Shown here: positions 7,013 to 15,043 of the stretch, piece after piece | Layout: the number at the start of each line of letters is the position of its first letter | Numbering within the stretch: position 1 is the stretch's first letter | Assembly: GCA_017405065.1 (NCBI GenBank) | Contig: JAFRBD010000068.1 | Span: 1 to 36,697 of the forward strand | DNA: 36,697 nt | Reading direction: 5' to 3' | From: Ruminococcus sp. | Lineage (GTDB): Bacteria > Bacillota > Clostridia > Oscillospirales > Acutalibacteraceae | Position numbers and translations under genes: made by a program | The notes under the pieces: generated by a model | Told to the model about the DNA's origin: nothing | Database searches by the model: none | The model's input: the letters and a program-made list of their open reading frames with translations, nothing else

Positions 7013-7240
7013 GTCATTGCGAGGAGCGCAAGCGACGTGGCAATCCCCCTGACGATAATACCGTTTGATGTGAGAGAAAAGCACCGTCCCTCTTTGTGGG
7101 ATTGCCACGGGCTGAACACGCGTGTTCGCCCTCGCTTTGACTGCAAAAATATACAAAAGCGCCCGAGCGACATGCCCGGGCGTTGCTTTTGCAATTCAAT
7201 CGGTTGCGATTGCCACGGGGCAAAAACCCCTCGCAATGAC
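7013..7240. repeat. Family A palindromic element (228 bp, with terminator-like core)
   Basis: It begins GTCATTGCGAGGAGCG and ends CCTCGCAATGAC, with internal GTGGCAATCCCC and two later GATTGCCACGGG arms. The extra length comes from a central GC-rich hairpin that is a good terminator for acpP on the minus strand. It fills the gap between convergent DUF4956 and acpP. Confidence 0.82.
7145..7192 (-). terminator. Probable terminator of acpP inside a repeat element
   Basis: On the minus strand CGCCCG - GGCATGTCGCT - CGGGCG is followed by CTTTTGTATATTTTTG. It lies about 60 bases after the acpP stop. It is embedded in the family A element, so the repeat appears to supply the terminator. Confidence 0.7.
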
Positions 7241-7250
7241 CATTGAACTT

Positions 7251-7478
7251 TTACTTCTGATTCTTCTCCAAGAAGTTGAGGATATCCCCCACCGTCTCGA
7301 AGGTCGCGAGCTCCTCGTCGGGGATAGTGATGCCGTGCTCCTCCTCAATGGTCATCAGCATCTGCAGAACGTCGAGGCTGTCCGCGCCGAGATCCTCCTT
7401 GATGCGGCTCTCCTTGGTGATCTCCATACCGTTGAGGTGGAGCTGTTCGTCCAGAATCTTTTTCAAATCTTCAAACAT
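7251..7478 (-). CDS. acpP: Acyl carrier protein
   Basis: This 75-residue acidic protein has GADSLDVLQM, where Ser34 is the 4'-phosphopantetheine attachment site, and the four-helix ACP layout ending VGDILNFLEK. GGGAGG lies upstream of the ATG. AcpP carries acyl chains in fatty-acid and phospholipid synthesis. It follows plsX in the same direction, the common Firmicutes order, although 307 bases of nested repeat lie between them. No clear separate promoter was seen in that gap, so co-transcription with plsX is likely. Confidence 0.96.
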   Translation of the reverse strand: MFEDLKKILDEQLHLNGMEITKESRIKEDLGADSLDVLQMLMTIEEEHGITIPDEELATFETVGDILNFLEKNQK

Positions 7479-7510
7479 GGTTTTCCTCCCGTTTCAGGTT
7501 TATGTTTATT

Positions 7511-7769
7511 GTAGGGGAGGGTCTTGACCCTCCCGCAATATTTGTTATTATCTCTTTCAAAGGCGAAGCATACCTTACTTTTCCGTAGGGGCGACCACCG
7601 GTCGTCCGCAGAATGACGGGCGTTTCATTTGTTGAAAACGTAAGATAGGAATAATGCGTTTCTGCCAAGCGGACGAGCAGTGCTCGCCCCTACGATGACG
7701 CTATATTCCTTATCAAATGCAGATAACAACAAAAGCCCTGCTGCGGGAGGGTCAAGCCCCTCCCCTACA
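7511..7769. repeat. Nested inverted repeats between plsX and acpP
   Basis: The outer arms, 7511-7536 (GTAGGGGAGGGTCTTGACCC...) and 7741-7769 (its reverse complement, GGGAGGGTCAAGCCCCTCCC), are family B. The inner arms are 7585-7617 (GTAGGGGCGACCACCGGTCG...) and 7669-7699 (...GCTCGCCCCTACGATGA). Each arm is itself palindromic. The structure looks like one palindromic element inserted inside another. No gene is seen in the 307 bases. Confidence 0.85.
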
Positions 7770-7785
7770 AATCGTCGATTCGATG

Positions 7786-8793
7786 TTATTGATTCAATCC
7801 TTCCAGCGCTTCCTCGATCTCCCTGTTCATCGCCCCTGCGGACATCTTATATGCCTGATCGATGCAGATGCGCACCGCGTTCGCGTCGGAACTGCCGTGA
7901 CCCTTGACGATGGTCTTCTCACAGCCGAGCAGCACCGAGCCGCCGTAGTTATGATAGTTCATGAATTCCTTTTCCTCCATGAACATCTTCTTCATCAGCA
8001 GGGCGCCGAGCTTGTAGATCGTCTTAGAGTAGATATCCTTTTTCAGCTTTTTGAGCAGCTCCAGCGCCGTGCCTTCGGTGGTTTTCACCAGCACGTTGCC
8101 CGAGAAGCCGTCGCACACGACGAGGTCGTACCTGCCCGACAGCAGATCGCGGCTCTCCATGTTGCCGACAAAGTTGATGCTGCCGCAATCTTTCAGCATC
8201 GGATACGCCTTCTTGCGCAGGTCGTCGCCCTTTTCGCTTTCCACGCCGACGTTCAGCAGCGCGACGCGCGGATTATCCTCGCCGTAGACGTTTTTCAGAT
8301 ACGCGCTTCCCAAAATCGCCTGATGCACCAGCATCTCCGGCGTGATATCCACGTTCGCGCCCGAATCGCACACGCCCACGATCCCGCCGTCCATGGTCGG
8401 CAGCAGCGGACAGAAGGCGGGTCGGCGGATGCCGCGGATGCGTCCGATCCGCAGGGTCGCGGCGGCGATCAGCGCGCCGGTCGCGCCCGTCGATACCACG
8501 CCCGCGATATCTTCCTCCTTGCGGAGCATCGCGATCGCCTTGATCATCGAGCTGTCCTTCTTGAGGCGGATCGCATCGGTCGGCTTGTCCTCGCCCGTGA
8601 TCACCTCCGGCGCGTGGACGATCTCAATGTGATCGCCCGCATAGCCGAGGCGGTCGAGTTCGCCTTTGATAACGGCTTCATCGCCCGTCAGGATCAATTC
8701 CAAATCATCATGCTCCTTTAACGCGAGGACGGCTCCCTCGACATTTGCCGAAGGGCTCTTGTCCCCGCCGAAGCAGTCAACTATCAGTTTCAT
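7786..8793 (-). CDS. plsX: Phosphate acyltransferase PlsX
   Basis: The product has 335 residues, full length for the family. It begins MKLIVDCFGGDKSP and has VVSTGATGALIAAA, GVCDSGANVD, NVGVESEKGDDL and VVCDGFSGNVLVKTTEG, all standard PlsX blocks. PlsX converts acyl-ACP to acyl-phosphate at the membrane, and the reverse reaction lets FakAB-derived acyl-phosphate reach ACP. GAGAGG precedes the ATG. It is in a minus-strand block with fakA, fakB and acpP, consistent with joint membrane-lipid supply. No FapR-type operator was recognised upstream. Confidence 0.96.
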   Translation of the reverse strand: MKLIVDCFGGDKSPSANVEGAVLALKEHDDLELILTGDEAVIKGELDRLGYAGDHIEIVHAPEVITGEDKPTDAIRLKKDSSMIKAIAMLRKEEDIAGVVSTGATGALIAAATLRIGRIRGIRRPAFCPLLPTMDGGIVGVCDSGANVDITPEMLVHQAILGSAYLKNVYGEDNPRVALLNVGVESEKGDDLRKKAYPMLKDCGSINFVGNMESRDLLSGRYDLVVCDGFSGNVLVKTTEGTALELLKKLKKDIYSKTIYKLGALLMKKMFMEEKEFMNYHNYGGSVLLGCEKTIVKGHGSSDANAVRICIDQAYKMSAGAMNREIEEALEGLNQ

Positions 8794-8819
8794 AGGAAAC
8801 CTCTCTTTATAACAACTGT

Positions 8820-8945
8820 GTCATTGCGAACCGCCATCCGGCGGTGTGGCAATCCCCCTGTCATTACGACCGGTTGCAGATGGAAGGGGATTCCCACGGT
8901 CGTTCAACACGCATTGATTATGCGTGTTGGCTCCCTCGGAATGAC
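8820..8945. repeat. Family A palindromic element (126 bp)
   Basis: It begins GTCATTGCGAACCGCC and ends CCCTCGGAATGAC, with internal GTGGCAATCCCC and GGGGATTCCCACGG. It occupies nearly the whole gap between the GNAT-like gene and plsX. Confidence 0.83.
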
Positions 8946-8954
8946 ATGGATATG

Positions 8955-10076
8955 TTATCCGATCTTCTTCACATACGCTCTTCTGCGCTTATGCTTGACT
9001 TCCTTGAACCGCTTCCACTGGTTCTGGATCGCGGCGTTGTCTTCCAAATTCAGGTTCGTTTCGGCGTATTCGATGCTGTCATCCTGCAGGATCTTCAAGA
9101 TCTCCGCCGAGATCGCCGTCGATACGCCCCTGTTCAGATAACTCGGATCGACCGCGATCAGTCCGAAGTCGATCACCCGCGGGTGCTTGATCGCTTTGAG
9201 CAGCCGCACGATCGCGGCAGGCGTCAGCTTGCCTTTCGACTTCTGCACCGCCTTTGCAATGGACGGGAAGCAGATGCCGATACAAACCGCCTTATTATTT
9301 TCATCGAGGATGATAGCGACGTGCTTGGTGTCGACGATCAGCTTGAACGCCTTGATGATGTCCTTTTTCATCCCCTCGGTAAAGGGAACGGTACCATACA
9401 GGTTTTCATACCCGACGTCGATCAGACCGAAGAAATCGTCGCCGTATTTCTCGATAAAGTCGTTGATGTTCTTCGCCTCGCCGAAGTGCAGGTGATAGCG
9501 CTTCATGACGAAATCCGCCATCTTCCGCATGGTGCCGTCGTCCTCGTCGGGCGGATAGATCTTGCTTTCCGTCCAGTCGACTTCCTTTTCAAAGCCCAGA
9601 CTTTCGATCAGGTGCATATAATACTCGGCGTTGTACTGCTCCTCAAAGGTCGAGAGCTGATCAAAGCCCTCTACCAGCAGTCCCTCGCGCTCGAGGTCGG
9701 AGAAGCCGAGCGGGCCGACGATGGTATCCATTCCCTTATCCTTTGCCCAGCTTTCCACCGCGCCGAACAGCTTTGCGGCGACTTCCCTGTTATTCACCGC
9801 GTCAAAGCGGGTGAAGCGCACGCGATTTTCGTTGTTCTTCTCATTCGCCGCGCGCTGGATGATGCCCTGGATCCTGCCGACGACTTTATCGCCGTCGAAC
9901 GCAAGATAATTCACGATATCACAGCATTCGTTATAGGTAAAGTTCTTCTTGAACATCGCCTTTTCATCGCCGTACAGCGGCGGCACAAAGTAAGGGTTGT
10001 CCTCATAAAGATCGAGCGGAAAGTCGATGAACTGCTTCTGCTCTTTTTTTGTTTTCACTTCTTTAACGGTTATCAT
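8955..10076 (-). CDS. GNAT-fold protein (putative N-acyltransferase), function unknown
   Basis: The product is 373 residues. The N-terminal part (KEQKQFIDFPLDLYEDNPYFVPPLYGDEK) and the later GPLGFSDLEREGLLVEGFD, EQYNAEYYMHLIESLGFEKEVDW and LIAVDPSYLNRGVSTAIS are typical of a conserved clostridial family with a C-terminal acetyltransferase fold; the last block resembles the acyl-CoA-binding motif. I recognise the family but no tested substrate. Possible starts lie further upstream, but they translate the adjacent repeat; the ATG at 10074-10076 has AGGTAG 5 bases upstream and starts MITVKEVK. Its place between fakB and plsX hints at a lipid or acyl-group role, which is inference. Confidence 0.75.
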   Translation of the reverse strand: MITVKEVKTKKEQKQFIDFPLDLYEDNPYFVPPLYGDEKAMFKKNFTYNECCDIVNYLAFDGDKVVGRIQGIIQRAANEKNNENRVRFTRFDAVNNREVAAKLFGAVESWAKDKGMDTIVGPLGFSDLEREGLLVEGFDQLSTFEEQYNAEYYMHLIESLGFEKEVDWTESKIYPPDEDDGTMRKMADFVMKRYHLHFGEAKNINDFIEKYGDDFFGLIDVGYENLYGTVPFTEGMKKDIIKAFKLIVDTKHVAIILDENNKAVCIGICFPSIAKAVQKSKGKLTPAAIVRLLKAIKHPRVIDFGLIAVDPSYLNRGVSTAISAEILKILQDDSIEYAETNLNLEDNAAIQNQWKRFKEVKHKRRRAYVKKIG

Positions 10077-10098
10077 TTTTCTACCTGCCATTCTTACA

Positions 10099-10227
10099 GT
10101 CATTGCGAGCCCTTTAGGGCGTGGCAATCCCACAAAGCGGCGCACCGCCTTTTCTGTACCATCAAACGTCATTGATCACAGGGGGATTGCCACGTCGCCG
10201 AGCGAGTCGTCGGCTCCTCGCAATGAC
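10099..10227. repeat. Family A palindromic element (129 bp)
   Basis: GTCATTGCGAGCCC at the left and CTCCTCGCAATGAC at the right, with inner GTGGCAATCCCAC and GGGGATTGCCACG. It fills the gap between fakB and the GNAT-like gene. Read through, it gives a spurious N-terminal extension to the latter. Confidence 0.86.
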
Positions 10228-10244
10228 GCTGATATCGCAACAAT

Positions 10245-11120
10245 TTACAACGATCTTCTCTTTGCGTGGAAGCACACGCCCGCGGTATTGGGCCCGCAGT
10301 GAGAGCCCGCCGTGGGATTCACGCTGACGATCTCGGTACGCAGGTCGTCGCCGAACTTCTCCTTGAGCATCTTCTCGAGCTCTTCGGCGATCTCGGGACA
10401 GTCGGCGTTGCCGATCAGGACGCGGTGCGCCTTGACGTCCTCGCCGAGCTCCTCCACATATTTAACGAGGCGCTCCATTGCCTTGACTCTGCCCTTTTCC
10501 TTGCCGACGGAGACCATCTTGCCCTCTTCGTTCATATAGATGATCGGGCGGATGCCGAGCAGGGTGCCCATCGTGCCGGCGATGCCGGATACTCTGCCGC
10601 TGTGCTTGAAGAATTTCAGATCGTCGGCAAAGAAGTAACAGCCGACCTTACCCACCTCGGTCTTTGCCCATTCGAGCATATATTCGGCGCTCTTACCCTC
10701 TTTGTACAGGTCGCCGATCTCCTTGACGGTCATCAGCGAGCAAAGGGTGATGCCCATGGTATCGATCTCATAGAATTTGCAGTCGGGATATTGCTCCAGC
10801 AGCTCCTTGACGGCGATATCCATGTTGTCGAAGGTCGCGGTCATGTTGCGGGAGAAATGGACGTACAGGATATCGTTGCCCGCTTTGAAATGCGGCTCAA
10901 AGTATTCCTTGTACCGCTGGGTCGAGATCGCCGAGGTAGTCGGCAAAACGCCCGCGCGCAGCTGATCGTAGAACGCATGCGCGTCGAACACGTCAAAGTC
11001 CTCATACGGATAGGTCGTCACGCCGTCGATCGAATACGGCATGCTGATCAGATGATAGCCGAATTCCTTCGCTTCTTCGGGGGTGATATCGGTATCGGTA
11101 TCGGTAAATAATACTAACAT
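10245..11120 (-). CDS. fakB: DegV-family fatty-acid-binding protein (FakB)
   Basis: This 291-residue protein has two DegV lobes. The N-terminal FTDTDTDITPEEAKEFG, then TTSAISTQRY (the Thr/Ser that contacts the fatty-acid carboxylate in DegV proteins), KFFKHSGRVSGIAGTMGTLLGIRPI and the closing SHCGPNTAG are all family hallmarks. FakB presents a bound fatty acid to FakA for phosphorylation. Longer in-frame starts run through the upstream repeat; the ATG at 11118-11120 has AAAGGA upstream. fakA lies directly upstream, so this is most likely its dedicated partner. Which chain type it prefers cannot be told. Confidence 0.9.
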   Translation of the reverse strand: MLVLFTDTDTDITPEEAKEFGYHLISMPYSIDGVTTYPYEDFDVFDAHAFYDQLRAGVLPTTSAISTQRYKEYFEPHFKAGNDILYVHFSRNMTATFDNMDIAVKELLEQYPDCKFYEIDTMGITLCSLMTVKEIGDLYKEGKSAEYMLEWAKTEVGKVGCYFFADDLKFFKHSGRVSGIAGTMGTLLGIRPIIYMNEEGKMVSVGKEKGRVKAMERLVKYVEELGEDVKAHRVLIGNADCPEIAEELEKMLKEKFGDDLRTEIVSVNPTAGSHCGPNTAGVCFHAKRRSL

Positions 11121-11142
11121 ATCTTTTCCTTTCTGTTGCTCA

Positions 11143-11196
11143 GGCTCCCTTTGGGAAAGGGAGCTGTCGAGGCAACTGCCTCGACTGAGGAATTGT
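11143..11196. repeat. Family C palindromic repeat between fakA and fakB
   Basis: GGCTCCCTTTGGGAAAGGGAG, CTGTCGAGGC, a short palindrome, then ACTGAGGAATTGT. The same left and right ends occur at 17519-17568. It lies in the transcribed spacer of the fak genes. Confidence 0.8.
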
Positions 11197-11244
11197 AAAA
11201 TTGTCCGAGGTGAAGCCGAGTAACCATCGCTCTTCACTCATTTA

Positions 11245-12882
11245 TTACTCCAAAATCAAAATATAATCATAGATCGGCTGACCGCCGTTGACCATAATAA
11301 CTTCCGAACGCGGATATTTCGCGCTGAGCGCGTCTGCCGTTTTTTGCGCGTTTTCATCGCTTGGATCAGCTCCCGCCAAGATCAGCAGGATATCGTAGCT
11401 GCCCGCGCGCAGCTTATCGCACAAGCCGACCAGCGCATCCTCGGGGGTCTTTTCATCGACATAGATCTCGTCGCCGACAAATCCGATGTAATCGTCCTTA
11501 TACACCTCAACCGTACCGCCCGATACGTCGCGCGACGCTTTTGACACCATTCCCGTTACCACGCCGCCGATGATCTCGTTGAGGCTCGCGGTGATCTCAT
11601 CCGCCGTACCCGCTTCGGGATCGAACATCGAGATCGCGGAATAGCCCTCGCCGATGGTCTTGGTGCGGATGATGCGCACGTCCGCGTTATCATAGAGCTG
11701 CGCCGCCTGCTCGGCGGTCAGGATGATGTTGCTGTTGTTGGGAAAGACATAGATCGTCTCGGCGCAGGTCGCTTCAAACGCCCTGATCAGATCCTCAGCG
11801 GAGGGGTTCATACTCTGACCGCCGTCCACGACCACATCGCAGCCCAGCGACGAGAACAGCTCCTTGATGCCCTCGCCCGCCGCGACGGTGACGATGCCGT
11901 AGGGCTTCTGCGGCTTGCGTCTGAGCTTCAATTCCTGCATCCCGTGACTGCCGTTGTGCTGGAGGGTCATATTCTCCATCTTGGTCGTCAGGAACTCGCC
12001 GAATCTTTGACAATGATTGAAAATATCCCCGGGACGCATCGTGTGTACATGCACCTTGACGATCGACCCCTCCTGAAAGCATACTACCGAATCACCCACA
12101 GAATTGAGCCAATCGATGAAGCCGTCCAGATCAAAGCTCTCGATATCCACCTTGCTCCTTTGCAGCCTCAGCAAAAATTCGGTGCAGTAACCGAACTCCA
12201 GCACGCTGTCCTCGTTAAACGCGTCGAGATTCACATGCGCGGGCTGTGCCGCGCCGCCCATCGCGAGCGCCTCATATTTCGCGCCCGAAAGCGCCTCCTT
12301 CATCCCTTGAATGATGTAGACCAGTCCCGCGCCGCCGGAATCGACGACGCCTGCCTCTTTCAGCACGTCCAGCAGCTCGGGCGTATGCTCCAGACTCTCT
12401 CTCAGCGCGGGCATCATAACGTCGAACAGTTCTTCAAAGCTCTTCGGCTTTTTCTCGGCGACCGCCTCCACGCCCTCGCGGTAAACGGTCAGGATCGTGC
12501 CCTCGACCGGCGTCGCCACCGCGCCGTACGCTTCTTCAACACCCTTCTGCATCGCCGCGACAAAGCCGTTCACGCCGAGCTTATCCGCGTCCGGGATCCC
12601 TTTTGCAATACCGGAGAAGATCCGCGACAGGATCACGCCCGAATTGCCGCGCGCACCGAGCAGCATCTCACGGGCGACGCTTGACGCTGTCACCGACAGC
12701 AGCTTGCTTTCTGCGGTTTTCAGCGCTCCGGCGTTGATGGTCATGAACATATTGTCGCCCGTATCGCCGTCGGGGATCGGGAACACATTCAGATCATTGA
12801 CCGCCGTACGGTGATGATTCAGGCTCTGCGCGCCCGCACGGATCATATTGAGATATAAGATACCGTCTATTTCCTGTATCAT
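11245..12882 (-). CDS. fakA: Fatty acid kinase FakA (DAK2 domain)
   Basis: This 545-residue protein fits FakA length. Residues about 1-200 are the DhaL/DAK2 nucleotide-binding domain with NVFPIPDGDTGDNM (Mg-ATP aspartates), LGARGNSGVILSRIF and DSGGAGLVY. The middle and C-terminal domains carry VKVHVHTMRPGDIF and end NGGQPIYDYILILE, the usual FakA end. It phosphorylates FakB-bound fatty acids to acyl-phosphate. AAAGGA precedes the ATG, and a sigma-A promoter lies 67 bases upstream. It is the first gene of the lipid block fakA-fakB-GNAT-plsX-acpP. Confidence 0.93.
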   Translation of the reverse strand: MIQEIDGILYLNMIRAGAQSLNHHRTAVNDLNVFPIPDGDTGDNMFMTINAGALKTAESKLLSVTASSVAREMLLGARGNSGVILSRIFSGIAKGIPDADKLGVNGFVAAMQKGVEEAYGAVATPVEGTILTVYREGVEAVAEKKPKSFEELFDVMMPALRESLEHTPELLDVLKEAGVVDSGGAGLVYIIQGMKEALSGAKYEALAMGGAAQPAHVNLDAFNEDSVLEFGYCTEFLLRLQRSKVDIESFDLDGFIDWLNSVGDSVVCFQEGSIVKVHVHTMRPGDIFNHCQRFGEFLTTKMENMTLQHNGSHGMQELKLRRKPQKPYGIVTVAAGEGIKELFSSLGCDVVVDGGQSMNPSAEDLIRAFEATCAETIYVFPNNSNIILTAEQAAQLYDNADVRIIRTKTIGEGYSAISMFDPEAGTADEITASLNEIIGGVVTGMVSKASRDVSGGTVEVYKDDYIGFVGDEIYVDEKTPEDALVGLCDKLRAGSYDILLILAGADPSDENAQKTADALSAKYPRSEVIMVNGGQPIYDYILILE

Positions 12883-12948
12883 ATCCTATTCCTTTCGAAA
12901 GTTGCTTTGATAAATATGAATCGATCGTGATAACACACAACATTCTAT

Positions 12949-12977
12949 AGTATAATACGAATTTTGTTTTTTTTCAA
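12949..12977 (-). promoter_or_regulatory. Promoter of the fakA block
   Basis: On the minus strand TTGAAA (12972-12977), a 17-base A-rich spacer and TATACT (12949-12954). It is the only good promoter I see for fakA, fakB and possibly the following genes. Confidence 0.82.
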
Positions 12978-13033
12978 ATGTTTTCTGAAATTATTCACTC
13001 ATTATGCCGTCTCGGTAAAAACCCTTTTGTTTA

Positions 13034-13063
13034 TTGACTTTTCACCTGTCCGTATTTTATAAT
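13034..13063 (+). promoter_or_regulatory. Promoter of the HGSNAT-like gene
   Basis: TTGACT (13034-13039), an 18-base spacer and TATAAT (13058-13063). The leader to the ATG at 13103 is about 33 bases. Confidence 0.83.
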
Positions 13064-13102
13064 TAAATCTAACGTCAGCACTCCCTCGAGAAAGGAGCAA
13101 CT

Positions 13103-13846
13103 ATGAACGATAACCGACGTTACAGCCTGATCGACGCGATCCGCGGTATCGCCGTCGTCAATATGATCCTTTACCACCTGTGCTATGACGTTTTCGTCGC
13201 GTTCGGCGTATGGAGCGATTTTTTTCTTTGTGTTCCCGCCGTGATCTGGGAGCGGATGATCTGCTTCACCTTTATCATCATATCGGGCGTATCCCTCCAC
13301 TTCACGCGTCACGGCTTTTGCAGGGGTATCATCGTACTGCTGTGCGGTATCGCGACCACCGCCGTCACGGTGATCTTTACGCCCGATCAGGCGATATATT
13401 TCGGCGTGCTCAGCTTTCTCGGCTGCGCGATGCTGTTCACCTACGCGATACGCAAGCTGCTCGACCGCATGCAGCCCCTTGTCGGCGTGATCGTATTCTT
13501 CCTGCTGTTCATGCTGTGCTACGGATTGCCCGACGGTTTTATCGGTCTGTTTTCCTTTCCGCTTGTCCGTCTGCCCGAGGCGCTCTATCAGTATAAATGG
13601 CTGTCGATCCTCGGCTTTCAGTCAAAGGATTTCTTTTCCGCAGATTACTTCCCGTTCTTACAGTGGATCTCCCTCTACCTGTTCGGCTATCAGCTCTGGC
13701 GGCTGATCGAACAAAGAGGTCTTGAAAAACGCTTTTACCGCAGGATCCCCTTCTTTGACTTCATCGGCAGACACAGCCTGATCATCTATATGGTGCATCA
13801 GCTCGTACTGTACGGTATCTGCTGGCTGATATTCACCGTCCTATAA
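13103..13846 (+). CDS. HGSNAT/DUF1624-like membrane acyltransferase
   Basis: The product is 247 residues with about seven hydrophobic helices. RYSLIDAIRGIAVVNMILYHLCYD at the N-terminus and the later FTFIIISGVSLHFTR and DFIGRHSLIIYMVHQ are characteristic of the heparan-alpha-glucosaminide N-acetyltransferase catalytic domain (DUF1624). These membrane proteins move an acetyl group across the membrane onto extracytoplasmic sugars; the substrate here is unknown. AAAGGAGCAACT precedes the ATG. It is monocistronic, with its own promoter and a terminator shared with the convergent gene. Confidence 0.85.
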   Translation: MNDNRRYSLIDAIRGIAVVNMILYHLCYDVFVAFGVWSDFFLCVPAVIWERMICFTFIIISGVSLHFTRHGFCRGIIVLLCGIATTAVTVIFTPDQAIYFGVLSFLGCAMLFTYAIRKLLDRMQPLVGVIVFFLLFMLCYGLPDGFIGLFSFPLVRLPEALYQYKWLSILGFQSKDFFSADYFPFLQWISLYLFGYQLWRLIEQRGLEKRFYRRIPFFDFIGRHSLIIYMVHQLVLYGICWLIFTVL

Positions 13847-13850
13847 CCTA

Positions 13851-13880
13851 AAAAGTCATCCTCGTTGCAGGATGACTTTT
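13851..13880. terminator. Bidirectional terminator
   Basis: AAAAGTCATCCT - cgttgc - AGGATGACTTTT with T-runs on both strands. It lies between the convergent HGSNAT-like gene and the serine-hydrolase lipoprotein gene, serving both. Confidence 0.93.
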
Positions 13881-13882
13881 TA

Positions 13883-15043
13883 TTATTCTATATCGACCAG
13901 CTCCAGATCGATCACCGAGCCGAAATACTTCGCCAGATCGGACGCCAGCTGATGCGGGTTGCCTTTCGCGTGGTTGGAGAACACCGCTTCGAAATAATCG
14001 TACTCCGGGATATAGATCGCCGCGCTGTAGTAAGCGGGGATATATCCGAAATGATACACGACCTTGCTGTCGCCCTTATCCGAGATCATCAGCCCGTAGC
14101 CGTAGCCCAGCTCCTCCCGCACACTGTAATTGGTCGTCATCAGTAGATACGAGCCGTCGCTGACGACCTCTCCGTCCGTCAGCCCGCGGTACCAGCGGTA
14201 CCAGTCCTTCGGCGTCGTCAGTATATCGCCGCAGCCGTATTCCGCGCCGTTGACGGTAAAGTAATCCATGCTGAATTCCGTGCGGTCGGTCTGCGCGACC
14301 TGTGTGATCTTCTCTTTACCATAATCGTCGATAAAGCCGCTGTGCTCCATCCCGAGCGGCTCAAAAAACTCCTGCCGCACATAATCGTGGTATCTCATCC
14401 CGCTGACCTGCGCGACGATCTCCGCCAGCAGGGAGAAGTTCGAATCCGAGTAGTCGAACTCAGCTCCCGGTTCAAAGAGCAGCTCTCTCGACAAAAAGAA
14501 ATCTCTGATCTTTTTTTGGTTTGCTTCAGCGCTATCCGAGGGTTCAATGATGATATACTTGCCGCCGCCCTCATAAACGCTGATAAGCACCTTCCCTTTC
14601 GCGCTGTTCACCATGTAATCCGGTATGCCCGAGCGCTGGGACAGCAGGTGGATAAGCTGTATCCGATCGCCGTATTTGTAATCGGGGAAGTATTTGCTCA
14701 GCGGATCGGTGATATCGAGCTTTTCCTGCTCATACAGCCGCATGATCGCCGCCGCGGTCACCTGCTTGGACAGCGACGCGACGCCGTAGGCGATATCGGA
14801 GCCGTTTTCAAGCGTCTCCGTCGCCATACCCCCGCCGCCGTCAAAGATCGCCTCGCCGCGATACACGGCGTACACCGCGCCGGAGAAGCCCCGGTCGTCG
14901 ATACACGCCTGAAAGCGCGTTTTGATTCTGTCCTTTTCTTCTTCTGTGAGCGCACGCTCCGGCTTGCAACCGGCGAAACCCGCCGATAATACCAGCGCCG
15001 TCAGCAGGGCAAGTATTCTGATCCCTGTTCTCATTTTTTCCAT
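13883..15043 (-). CDS. Beta-lactamase-fold serine hydrolase, lipoprotein
   Basis: The product is 386 residues with a signal peptide and lipobox (SAGFAGC, Cys26), so it is membrane-anchored outside the cell. The class C-like serine-hydrolase fold shows S90-L-S-K93 (nucleophile and base) in YGVASLSKQ and FDYSDSNFSLL as the second motif, where the usual Asn is Asp. Family members are D,D-peptidases, esterases or D-aminopeptidases; the activity here is unknown. Two starts are possible: ATG 15041-15043 with AAGGAT 8 nt upstream (chosen), or ATG 15032-15034 overlapping the upstream stop as ATGA. It is the last gene of the NusG-II/Gx operon, ending at a bidirectional terminator. Confidence 0.85.
   Translation of the reverse strand: MEKMRTGIRILALLTALVLSAGFAGCKPERALTEEEKDRIKTRFQACIDDRGFSGAVYAVYRGEAIFDGGGGMATETLENGSDIAYGVASLSKQVTAAAIMRLYEQEKLDITDPLSKYFPDYKYGDRIQLIHLLSQRSGIPDYMVNSAKGKVLISVYEGGGKYIIIEPSDSAEANQKKIRDFFLSRELLFEPGAEFDYSDSNFSLLAEIVAQVSGMRYHDYVRQEFFEPLGMEHSGFIDDYGKEKITQVAQTDRTEFSMDYFTVNGAEYGCGDILTTPKDWYRWYRGLTDGEVVSDGSYLLMTTNYSVREELGYGYGLMISDKGDSKVVYHFGYIPAYYSAAIYIPEYDYFEAVFSNHAKGNPHQLASDLAKYFGSVIDLELVDIE

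Noticed and set aside
10077-10172. N-terminal extension of the GNAT-like protein
   Set aside because: These codons translate the family A repeat (the peptide has the repeat's LPRPKGLAMT), and a ribosome binding site supports the start at 10076.
8844-10175. 443-codon open frame on the plus strand opposite the GNAT-like gene
   Set aside because: It spans a repeat element and the complement of a gene with a ribosome binding site and known family motifs. Its high GC third position on the other strand explains the openness.
11121-11237. N-terminal extension of the DegV-type protein
   Set aside because: It translates a family C repeat and lacks a ribosome binding site. DegV proteins begin near the FTDTDTD segment.
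13883-15043. Antibiotic-resistance beta-lactamase
   Set aside because: The SxxK fold is shared by many peptidases and esterases. The second motif is atypical and the operon context is not one of resistance.
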